A stretch of DNA of 64,000 bases from Xestospongia muta (taxonomy: Eukaryota; Porifera; Demospongiae; Haplosclerida; Petrosiidae). The stretch is from assembly GCA_963693285.1 (NCBI GenBank), contig OY848922.1, forward strand, positions 2,654,923-2,718,922. Direction: 5' to 3'. The position numbers were made by a program, and so were the translations under genes. Positions 1-14,400 of this stretch are shown here, in pieces (position 1 is the first letter of the stretch; each line of letters starts with the position of its first letter). The notes under the pieces were generated by a model that worked only from the letters and a program-made list of their open reading frames with translations, ran no database searches and was not told the DNA's origin.

Positions 1-3000
1 TAGTAAACTTGTACTTTCGTGCAGTTATCAACAGTATCTTGTCAAACAAGAATACCCAACTACGTAGCACAGATTGACAAGCAGACAATAGAGAGAGGAA
101 CATACCGGCTTTTAGGTTCATCCTTTCCATCAATCACTTTCATTCTTAACTCACCATCCATGTGATAATGACCACATTGACTGCTAAGTTTAGGTCCCTA
201 CAACGAAGAGTATATTCTTCCCTATCCCTGATGAAATTAGCAATAAGTACCGTATATTCAGAAATGTTGGCCTCCAATTCCTGTATTGCCCTCATTTTTT
301 CGAAGTGTTCTTTAGTTACGTTAATGTACTTGGCAATATCCTAAAGAAGGGAGAAAGGGAATGGAGTGAGAGGGGAAGGAAGTAAGGGAGAGAAGGATGG
401 AAGGAAGGGCGGTAGAGAGGAAGGAAGGGAGTGAGAGGGGAAGGAAGTAAGGCAGAAAAGGAGGGAAAGAAAGGGATAGAGATGATGTTGATTTCTTACC
501 ATTTAATTTATCTCACCTCTAATAATGTTTTTAATTTATCTAATTGTTGTAATACTCTCTGAGAAGGCATGGCACTTTTGCGACAACATTTCTCAAGTTC
601 TTTCACTAATAAAGGATACCGTACTATTCTCTGTATCGGTATAGGCAATAGATCACCCAATGGAAACCGTTGACTATTTCTCTCCATTATAGACTGCATC
701 ATTTTACTAGTCTCCCCTCTGTTCTGAAACATCTTAGCCTGAAATGATGACATGATATTCACTCACATCTGCTGCTCAACTAACTTTCTCTTGAGCCTCT
801 GGTATGTAGGCAGCGTACAATCCATACTGTAAGAGCCCTTCTTCCTAAAACACAACAATAGAGCAGCAGCTACTTAATTTGACATTAGTAAGTTAGATAA
901 GTGTGAATAGAGCTCTGGACTATTACAGTAACCTAGGATAGGTACCATTAGTAAGCTCTAGACTAGTGAACATTGACACTTACCACAGTGACCTAGTATA
1001 GCTACCATTACTAAGCTCTAGACTAGTGAACATTGGTACTTACCACAGTGACCTAGGATAGCTACCATTACTAAGCTCTAGACTAGTGAACATCGGTACT
1101 TACCACAATGACCTAAGATAGCTACCATTAGTAAGCTCTAGACTAGTGAACATCGGTACTTACCACAGTGACCTAGGATAGCTACCATGACTAGTGAACA
1201 TCAGTACACACCGCAGTGACCTAGAATAGCTACCATTAGTAAAGTCAGACTAGTGAACATCGGTATTACCACAGTAACCTAAGATAGCTACCATTAGTAA
1301 GCTCTAGACTAGTGAACATCAGTACTTACCACAGTGACCTAGGATAGCTACCATTAGTAAAGTCTAGACTAGTGAACATCGGTACTTACCACAGTGACCT
1401 AGGATAGCTACCATTAGTAAAGTCTAGACTAGTGAACATCGGTACTTACCACAGTGACCTAGGATAGCTACCATGACTAGTGAACATCAGTACATACCAC
1501 AGTGACCTAGCATAGCTACCATTAGTAAAGTCTAGACTAGTGAACATCGGTACTTACCACAGTAACCTAAGATAGCTACCATTAGTAAGCTCTAGACTAG
1601 TGAACATCAGTACTTACCACAGTGACCTAGGATAGCTACCATTAGTAAAGTCTAGACTAGTGAATATCGGTACTTACCACAGTAACCTAGGATAGCTACC
1701 ATTAGTAAGCTCTAGACTAGTGAACATCGGTACTTACCACAGTGACCTAGGATAGCTACCATTAGTAAGCTCTAGATTAGTGAACATCGGTACTTACCAC
1801 AGTGACCTAGGATAGCTACCATTAGTAAGCTCTAGATTAGTGAACATCGGTACTTACCACAGTGACCTAGGATAGCTACCATTAGTAAGCTCTAGATTAG
1901 TGAACATCAGTACTTACCACGGTGACCTAGGATAGCTACCATTAGTAAGCTCTAGATTAGTGAACATCAGTACTTACCACAGTGACCTAGGATAGCTACC
2001 ATTAGTAAGCTCTAGATTAGTGAACATCGGTACTTACCACAGTGACCTAGGATAGCTACCATTAGTAAGCTCTAGATTAGTGAACATCGGTACTTACCAC
2101 AGTGACCTAGGATAGCTACCATTAGTAAGCTCTAGATTAGTGAACATCAGTACTTACCACGGTGACCTAGGATAGCTACCATTAGTAAGCTCTAGATTAG
2201 TGAACATCAGTACTTACCACGGTGACCTAGGATAGCTACCATTAGTAAGCTCTAGATTAGTGAACATCAGTACTTACCACGGTGACCTAGGATAGCTACC
2301 ATTAGTAAGCTCTAGATTAGTGAACATCAGTACTTACCACGGTGACCTAGGATAGCTACCATTAGTAAGCTCTAGACTAGTGAACATCGGTACTTACCAC
2401 AGTGACTGACATTGGCATTATCTATAAACTTACTACTTCAAAGAAATATTGTCCAATATTAGGATCGCCTTTCCCTTCAACACACTTCCCTAATCCTTCC
2501 CTTAAATAAATGTGGCAAGGAAGTAGCTTTTGAGAAATCATAAACACATCTCTGAGATCATCAAGTCCTGGTTGATCCTTTAAAGCCTCATAGTAGTCCT
2601 ATATAGTGTGAATGGATAGATAGATAGACGGATGATGGACAGACAATTAACAAACCTTAGAAATAACTTCCAGAACATTAACGAAATGTTTTTCTGTTTC
2701 ATACAATTCTTGAAGTGTCGATTTCTTTTTCTCATCGTGGTCATTTTCTGGCACAGGCTAGATATAATGGAATGAATCATTAATAGATGAACTTAGTCAC
2801 ATGATTATCATGTGACTATTAGACTGTCACATGACACTCACCGGTTTTTGGTAATAGACAATAGAATCGTAGATCTTTTCATCTCCATACCCAAAGGAGT
2901 CATCATCAGACGGAGACTCTTGATAAAGATCTTGTATATTAGCGTATACAGCTGTTTGACTAAAAGATGAAAGTCCCTTTCTTTAAAACACAACATTCTT

Positions 3001-4366
3001 TATTGAAAAATCCATTCATTTTTAACATAAACAGTATTATATCCAATAACACATATTTACAAACATGTTGTAAACACAATGTCCATGTATACATGTACAT
3101 AAACACAATGTACATGTATACAAACACAATGTCCATGTATACATGTATATAAATACAATGTCCATGTATACATGTACATAAATACAATGTCCATGTATAC
3201 ATGTACATAAATATAGTGTCCATGTATACATGTACATAAATACAGTGTCCATGTATACATGTATATAAATACAGTGTCCATGTATACATGTATATAAACA
3301 CAATGTCCATGTATACATGTACATAAACACAATTACATGTATACATGTACATAAATACAATGTACATGTATACATGTACATAAATACAATGTACATGTAT
3401 ACATGTACATAAATACAATGTACATGTATACATGTACATAAATACAATGTCCATGTATACATGTACATAAACACAATGTCCATGTATACATGTACATAAA
3501 TACATGTCTTGATATATAATATATGTAATATAGTACATGAAATACAATGCATGAACATGTAGTGAGAGTTAATATCTTACGCTGATACATCTTGCAAAGA
3601 TGCATAAATATCATCTCCACTGACATCGTTGCTAAATTGTTCTTTGTTGTCTTCAGAAGGAAAAGGCCTGTTGTATTAAAACATAACAATAGCACACAAT
3701 TTTATTTATATTAACATGACATCATCACTACTGTACTATTTATATCACACTTACTTCCATCCCATACTGAGAGCTTCTTGTGTGTACGACAACTTTGAAA
3801 GTGCTGACATCACCTAGATTATGATGTCATTTTTTACTATTATTATTAATAGTACACAATTATCTAAGAGTCTACTTATTTGCTTTGTCATGTCAATACA
3901 TGTATTGTGCATCTGTCCATTGTAGTTGTTTGTCTGTTCATTTTAGTTGTTTATCTGTTCTTTGTAGTTGTTTGTCTGTCCATTGTAGTTATTTATCTGT
4001 CCATTATAGTTGTTTGTCTGTCCATTGTAGTTGTTTGTCTGTATGTATGCATCTAAACTTATTTTATTATCTGTAAATTTGGTGTCTAGTTAATATGTCC
4101 ATTAAATCACCTATCTGTCCATTCAATTCTCTATCTGTCCATTTCATTGCATATACATCTGTCCTCTCTATCTGTTCATCCAGATATATTAAACATCTGT
4201 CCATTCAATATTCTATCTGTCCATTACAGTTAACTAATAAACACACCTTTGAGAAATTGTCAACATCATAAAGTTCAGAATCCGTAAAAAGATCATTCTC
4301 TCTGATGTTGAATGATATTTTGCATGCTGTCAAGAAAGCATTGATGTTACGTAAATATGAGTGCTG

Positions 4367-4404
<38 letters not shown>

Positions 4405-4471
4405 GGAGAGAGAGGGAGAGGGAGGGAAAGAGAGAGAGGGAGGGGGAGGGAGAGAGAGAGGGAGGGGGAGG

Positions 4472-4529
<58 letters not shown>

Positions 4530-6655
4530 CAATTAGCAGTAGTAAAATACCCATAATAAGATTTACATATATGTGAGTATAGTAATATCATTTAATTATC
4601 TCAGTACCATTAACCAGTAGTAAAACACTCTACATGGTAAATACTCCATTTGTCCACTTAGATGATCCATATGTCACATACAATATCTAACATTCATTTA
4701 TCATTCAACTTGTCATTCAATCCATAGACTATAGTAACAGATATAATGTCATTCTAAGAACAACTCCAACACAATCGCAACTAGTCATGTCAATTGAAAT
4801 ACTTAGACATTTGAATACATATCTTAGCTACTCCTAACACACTTAAATGATACAAATCAATAGACCAGCTGCTAACAATATCATAGTTAAGAGGGAACAA
4901 TATATATACAGCAGCTGGAATTACTAAAACATTGTACATGTACATTAATGTACATGTGATATTAATAGCAGGCAATAGTGAGTTACTAAAAATAGCATAA
5001 CATGTTATAATATGATACTTTATCTGACAATTGAGACAGAGAGAGCTATGCCCACTATGACAACCAGCTCTTTGATTGACAACCAGATGTATTAAATACA
5101 AAACTTAGAATGAATGAGGTGTATTGTAATGGTGTGGATTAGGTGTAGATAACAAATATAGAGTGTAAGCAAGTAAGAAAGAAGGCATCTAAAATTAGCT
5201 TTCTCTAAATAATTACAATCATTAGTTAATGAATTTGCTTTGAGAGTGCCAAATAACTAGTTAAAAGATGGCTTATGGCTTCCCACAACATTTGATGTTT
5301 CCACATGACTCCATCATAATATATACCAACAATATCAACAAATAAATTGGAAAGGTAAAATTAAGTAACCATTACCGTTATAAATTTAAATTACATGCAT
5401 GTTATAAAATAAATTTAACATCTGTCCCTTTGATCAATTATAAGGGGAGTGGCTATAAATCATGTACAGTGACTTTATTTACGAGAAAACAGTATGACAT
5501 TGTCCATTCAAGACATTTAAAACTATGAATAGTGTTACACTCAGATCAAAAGCAATTGTTACCATGGTAATGTTAAATTGAGTGAAGGGGTTAAATTTAG
5601 CTTCCAATGTAGACATTACTTAATACACAATGTCTTTTCTTAATGTTAATACAACCTTTGAAGGACCATGGACTCATGACTCAGCCCACACACAAGCGAG
5701 TACATGGACTTTAATTTTGAAATAAAATGAGCATTACCTGATAGCATAAAATTAGCGAAACTATTATTACCATTAACCATGTCTCTGATATAATGCTATC
5801 TCTTGATGGCTGTCAAAGTCCTATTAGAATTTTTACCTACAAGTCCCAACAATCAAATTAAGTTATTAATTTATGCAAAGTGCCCGTGGCTTTTAATGTG
5901 TAATGCAACGATTATATAAATGAATTAAAAACAGATTCTAGTTATTACAGACAAAAGCCAGTTAGTGACAGCTGCTTTAAGTAAACAGAATAAATATATG
6001 ACATTTATAAAGAGTAATGTAATATAAATTTATATAATAGAGAATGTATAATGTTGTTTAGTAGCATTACATTCAGAGCAACCCAAACTCAAATTTGTTC
6101 ACATCAATTTATTACATGTACAAGACATGTATACATGAATTGTACATGAACTAGGAAATCAACCAGGAAATGGAAGGTCATTGATGAACCTTGTTCAATG
6201 GGAAATGAATACTGAAACCTTTTTTTATAGTTCCTAATTGTTATGTCAGATTACTGACTAATAATAGACTCGTTATGTATAGAAAATCTTCATATTTCAA
6301 TAAGTACGTATTTAATGTATTTCTCTAATTGAGGAGGTACATGTTTATTACCCAATAACAATATCAGAGGTAACTAGTAAAAACCACATCTTGAAAAAAC
6401 TATATTAATTTTAATTGATTACTTAATTGAACTAATCTATCATACCTGCATGACTGGTCGTGCTGTGTATTCGACACAGCCCTCTCTCAAACAATTCAAC
6501 AGAGAACAGAGGAAGACACCATCACGTAGTGATCGAGCAAAATCAATGAGGTTGACATCTGGCTTAGTGACACGGTGTGTAGGTGGAATGACACCACTGT
6601 CTATCAGCCATTGTCTTGCTTGTCTCCAGTCCACAGTATCACCAATGGTTGCCAT
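1..6655 (-). CDS. VAV: VAV-type Rho guanine-nucleotide exchange factor (3' part beyond window)
   Basis: Exons read on the minus strand: 6655-6446, 4363-4247, 3813-3755, 3667-3581, 2959-2842, 2757-2656, 2598-2434, 844-785, 738-517 and 340-106. Their phases join correctly up to 517. Exons 1-3 give a calponin-homology domain that starts like VAV (WRQARQWLIDSGVIPPTHRV). Exons 4-5 give an acidic stretch with tyrosine sites (GDDIYASLQD, VYANIQDLY, DEKIYDS), matching the autoinhibitory tyrosine region of VAV. Exons 6-10 give the DH exchange domain (FPLGDLLPIPIQRIVRYPLL) and the DH-PH link (MDGELRMKVIDGKDEPKSR). VAV proteins load GTP on Rac/Rho at the membrane downstream of tyrosine kinases. PH, C1, SH2 and SH3 parts would lie left of the window. 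Within 340-106 the frame shifts near 170-260 and no clean splice explains it. Introns hold several minisatellites. The gene is head-to-head with the CARD gene. Confidence 0.9.
925..2405. repeat. 60-bp minisatellite inside a VAV intron
   Basis: About 24 head-to-tail copies of a 60-bp unit fill most of the 1.6-kb intron that splits the DH domain (845-2433). Copies from about 1741 to 2400 are almost identical and exactly in register every 60 bp. Copies from 925 to 1700 vary more, including shortened units near 1180 and 1470. Read in the sense direction of VAV, each unit carries GGTCACTGTGGTAAGTAC, which contains a consensus 5' splice site. Related single or few copies occur at about 39360-39430, 39620-39750, 52035-52105 and 58190-58265, so the unit is a dispersed repeat that expanded locally. 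Confidence 0.93.
3060..3510. repeat. 29-bp palindrome-bearing minisatellite in a VAV intron
   Basis: About 15 tandem copies of a 29-bp unit built around ATGTATACATGTACAT, a near-palindrome, followed by AAATACAATGTCC. It lies in the VAV intron 2960-3580. Because 29 is not a multiple of three, translation cycles through frames. This produces long open frames in all three minus frames (rich in YMYTWTLYLCTCIHG), which are repeat artefacts. Confidence 0.92.
3890..4235. repeat. Degenerate CTGTCCATT-type tandem repeat, VAV intron
   Basis: A run of related units (TGTAGTTGTTTGTCTGTCCAT and ATCTGTCCATT variants) of about 24 bp, then irregular spacing, between VAV exons 3 and 2. Similar ATCTGTCCATT words make up the FANCA intron repeat at 16.5 kb, so the word is locally common. 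Confidence 0.7.
4367..4527. repeat. (GA)n / GGGA-rich microsatellite forming a splice acceptor tract
   Basis: About 160 bp of GA and GGGA repeats. On the VAV sense strand this is a TC-rich tract that runs directly into CCAG at the start of exon 2 (4363), so the microsatellite serves as its polypyrimidine tract. Open frames in the repeat (poly-RE, poly-LS) are artefacts. Confidence 0.9.
4530..6440. other. First intron of VAV, no other gene seen
   Basis: AT-rich non-coding stretch between VAV exons 1 and 2. I see no exon-like segment, RNA gene or clear transposon in it. A 103-codon open frame at 4790-5101 on the minus strand has no recognisable motif. Confidence 0.6.
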
Positions 6656-7156
6656 TTTGAACCCGACTGTCTCGTCTCGAGATTTATTTACAACTGATAT
6701 AGAGAATTTAATTAATGATGTTGTGATTATTTACACGAACAGCGTCCGCACTTACAGCGTCGATTTTTTGATATTTCATACAGAGCCGTCTCTTGGATCA
6801 CCTCAAGGTTCTGTTGAGTGAAAAGGCATCCCGAAAAGTGAAAAACAATTACAGAAGAGCCGACATATTCACCGGAAGCACTTGCTTACTCGTCGCGTGA
6901 ATTTGCAATGGGTGTGGTCAAAGGTTAACCCATCCCACTTTAGTTAATTTAATAACTATCACGGGACACGCCTATTTAATTAAACAGACACTTAAAGAAA
7001 GTGAACTTGGGTTTTCAGTCTGTTTGTATTCTTTTTGGGAATCTAGAAAGAGTTATAAAGGGATAGTTTATTCTACGACTACTTAAAAAATCTTTTTCAG
7101 AAACTACTTAAATTTGACCCGAGACGGACTTGCTTCGCTGGTCAACAATACCAATT
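6656..7156. promoter_or_regulatory. Bidirectional promoter region between VAV and the CARD gene
   Basis: The two start codons face away from each other across about 500 bp with no coding signal between them, so both promoters must lie here or overlap it. No TATA box at a convincing position was seen. The role is inferred from geometry only. Confidence 0.6.
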
Positions 7157-10175
<3,019 letters not shown>

Positions 10176-11463
10176 AGGATACAGTCAGAAGTATTTTTGA
10201 TGTTTTTCTTTGTGTTTTTTTAATGTTTAATGATATATTATTATTGTATTTGTGATTTGTAAATGCAGGAAAGTATTAAGCCGTCTAACAAATATCAATT
10301 GCAGGAAAGTATATCAATAGAAAAAAAAAATTAAGCAATTTGACAATATCAATTGAAAATTCAAATACACACATTACAAATACTTTGACACACACACACA
10401 CATTCTTATTATGTAAACATGCATACCAACAGCCAATTATCTGAATTCACACGTACATGTATGTGTCTATGTAACATCTAAAGACATGTACTCATATGAT
10501 ATCATATACCACGACAATGAACATAAAACATACTATACAGTACATATAAACACCCATTAATACAACTATATGGCTTCCTACTAAATCGAGACGGTAGACA
10601 ACACTTTTATTGGCAATCACATTTGGCAAGAGAGTATTTTGCTGAGTTGCATAGCACACACATATTTATATGTACCAAACATAATGTACTATGTTAATGA
10701 GGTTTGATTTGCTTATGAATAGTATTACCATTATATCATGCTATAATCATAGACCCCCTTCCTATATCTCAGTGCTTCATTGTTGTGCACATACTATATA
10801 TAGACCTTCTTATTTGCCATTTGTTTACTATAACTTTATTGCTGCATATGGCCCTTGAAAATGAAGGATGATGATGACACAAACACATGACTCTTAAAAG
10901 TGATATCACTTCTTAGTATGATGATAGTACACATTGTAATGCATAACAATTACCTAATCAGTAGTAGTTATAGTAGTTATAGGTATGCGATGACTGTGCT
11001 CATAGTGACCATATTAGTTAACCAGAACCAATGATCACATCTTAGGTAAATTCCCTGTGTGGTTAATATATTATAGTTAAATGACCGCAAAAGTCTTGTA
11101 GTGGCTAGCACTAATAACAGTTGTTTTGTCTTGGGAGCTATTGCACCATAAGAATTCAGTTTCAGAATTGATAATTGTGAATAGATTGTTGCTAGCACAA
11201 TCATCCATTCAAAGTACATGTTATTACAAGGTCACATGGCATGTCCTGTTGTCATAGCAATAATTCTTACGTCAAATCTACATAGAATAACAGTTTTGAC
11301 TGCTCTCAGTAAACACATTTACAAGGGACACTATATATATACTGAATCAAATCTACTAGTCAGTATTGCTCCTTAATAGTATAGTGTATACGATCATTAT
11401 CAGCTGTATTCATTATAAAGGCCTAGAGCCTCGCAGTAATATCAGTTTGCAGTTTCATTCATA
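10176..11463. other. Intergenic region, CARD gene to beta-helix gene
   Basis: AT-rich sequence holding the 3' untranslated part of the CARD gene and the promoter of the next gene. No exon, RNA gene or clear transposon was seen. A short CA run lies near 10389. Confidence 0.6.
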
Positions 11464-14400
11464 ATGCTGTCTTTAACGTCGGTCTGTTCTGTTCCATTTC
11501 TTATTGCCATGACGACAATAATGTTCACAAATGCAGCTGATATCAATGAAGTGTGGAGACAAATCATCTGTATTACAGATGATTTGAACAACAGTAATCG
11601 TGATAACTGCAGCGTGCTCAATTCAACATTCAATTGTGACATAGCGGAGAAGATAGTTAACAACACTCTCATCCTTTTTATGAAGAGAACTCTATCCATT
11701 AATGAAAGCATAACCATAAAGAACAAAGAAAATATTGCTTTTCGTTCAGTTAATGTCTCTACCGTCATCCATTGTGAGCCAATAGAACTAGCAAGAGGAC
11801 ATTCTGGCTATGGGTTGAGCTTTCTTGATGTGTCAAACATATCCATTGTCAATGTGAAACTACTCAATTGTGGTTCACTTCAACACAGTACCAGCCTCAA
11901 TACAACTGTATCTGATCCTCCGCAGATATTCAGATCTGCTCTGTACATGGTCAACTGCACTAATATTGAGATACGTACTGTAGAAATCAGTCAAAGTGTA
12001 GGCACAGCAATGGCCATGTTTGATTGTAATGGTTTAGTCAACATAGACAACTGCACTTTCATTAACAATGCAGTTCCTACAGCAGAGAGAGATGTGTACT
12101 CAGGTGGTAATAGTATATACATTATGTTTTCTTACTGTTCACCCATGTGGTATGGTCGTTGTGATCCTTCCAGTAATATCCACAACTCAAACAGTCAATA
12201 CAAGATAACCGATTGTACATTTGTGGGGAACTATGTGACACGATTAATACCAGAAAATGGTAAAAGAAGCAAAAATTGGAAGAATAGTTTCCGAGGTATT
12301 GGAAAAGGTGGAGGTGGTATTAGTATATTCTTAAAAGGTAACGCTTTTAATAATAGCTTTGAATTGACGAGGATAAATGCTACATCAAATAATGCTGGAA
12401 AGTACTGCTACGGTGGCGGCTTTTACTTACATTTCCAAGACACTGCTAAATGTAACAATATCATCCTCAATAACTCTTCCTTCATTCAAAATACAGCCAC
12501 TCATTTGGGCGGTGGAGGAGCAGATATTGGATTTTACTTTCCCTTTGACATGCGTAGACCAACCAAAAATCATATCCTCATCAATGATACCATCTTCCAC
12601 TCCAACTTTGGTAGTTACGGTGGTGGATTGGTCTTCTTCTCCAGTTCTGTTGAAGGTAATGATACTGAAAACACTATTTTCTTTGAGGGTTGCCAGTGGA
12701 TAGGTAATAAAGCTCGGTACGGTGCAGCTGCTGTATTTGGACCAATTGAATTTGGTAACAGTATTATAAATATATTACCATCTCCCGTATTTCTGAATTG
12801 TCAGTTTATTGATAATAAAATCAGTCCAGATATTGACTACATCTCTTATGATGATGACAATGATAATTTCCGCCAAAGATCTTCTGGCCCAGGTATAATA
12901 TATATAAAGATATTCACTGTTATTTTTAAGCAGGATTTGCAATTTATTAACAACAAAGGAACTCCATTATATGTTCTTAATGGATGTGTACGAGTTGTCA
13001 AAAATGGACTTGTTTTGTTTTCAGGCAACAGAGCCAATTATGGAGGTGGTTTAGCTCTTATTGGTTTATCGGCTATTCATGTCGGTGATAATGTTGTTTT
13101 CACTTTCAAAAAAAACAGTGTTATTAACAAAGGAGGTGCCATATATGTCTACTCTGTGGACAAAGTTGCATCACGATACTTTGGTCTTTGTTTTGTTCAA
13201 TTCATCTATGAAAATTACAACTTTGAGCCAAATAATGTTACGTTCATTTTTGAAGACAACAGTGCTGACAGCAAGAGAGGGATGTCAGTATATGTCACAT
13301 CTTTACTATCATGTGCTCTTCTCTGCAATGTTAATAGTATTGCTATGTTAACTCCTGAAGAGATTTTTAATTGTATCGGTAACTCTACATTTATCAATGG
13401 AACATTTTTAGACAATGTAGCCACAGACGGCACAAGATTCATACCCAAACAACTACCCGATTACATCATTCCCGGAAAACCATTTCCTCTACCAGTAGAT
13501 ATGCAAGACGAAGTTGGTCATAATTTGAGTACTGCCCTTTTACGAACTATTCTATTAAATAAAACAGGTCAAATACAAATTACTGAAAACCACACTTCAA
13601 ATTTCGTTGTTAATTTGACTGGACAACCCAATGATCAAGGTACACTACATGTGGACACTGAAACATTTCACAACGTCAGTTTTACTATTAATGTCTGTCT
13701 TTCACAATGTCCTCCAGGATTTATACTAGAGAACAACATATGTAAGTGTGCAGTACTTAGCAAGGACTCGTACTATAATGGTATATTTGCTTGTGACAAT
13801 AAGAACTTCAGGGCCAGTATTCATATAGGGTTTTGGGTAGGCTATATACCTCCTGATGATGCTATACCCGCTCATCTAGTCACTGGTACTTGTCCATTGG
13901 GTTATTGTGATGAATCTCCTGATTATATGTACATTACACTGCCTCCAGATCCCTCGTCTGAAGAACTGGACTCTCTCATTTGCCAGGAACAGAAAAGAAC
14001 TGGTATTTTATGCGGAAAATGCATCAACAATCATTCTGTTTATTATCATTCCTATAGGTACAAATGTGGACCAAATACTTATTGTCATTTGGGCATACTC
14101 TTCTATATACTCTCGGAAATAATTCCCATCACAATTATCTTCACAATCATTGTATTATTTCGAATTAATTTCACTTCTGGTTACTTAAACGGATTTGTCC
14201 TCTTTGCACAGATGCTAGATTCACTTTCATTGGCTGGTAATGGTGGTGTAGCTATATTGTCAAACTCACAGACAATAGCGTTAGAAATTATCCACCTCGT
14301 ATATAGCCCATTTAACCTTGATTTATTTAGAATTGAATCTTTGTCATTTTGCCTTCACGAAGGGTTAAACTTCCTACACATTGCTTCATTGAGGTTTCTA

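Noticed and set aside
2960..3695. Several overlapping minus-strand ORFs of 90-195 codons
   Set aside because: They translate the 29-bp minisatellite in all frames; no start context, splice support or domain.
4790..5101. 103-codon minus-strand ORF in VAV intron 1
   Set aside because: No motif, no convincing splice partners, composition like surrounding non-coding DNA.
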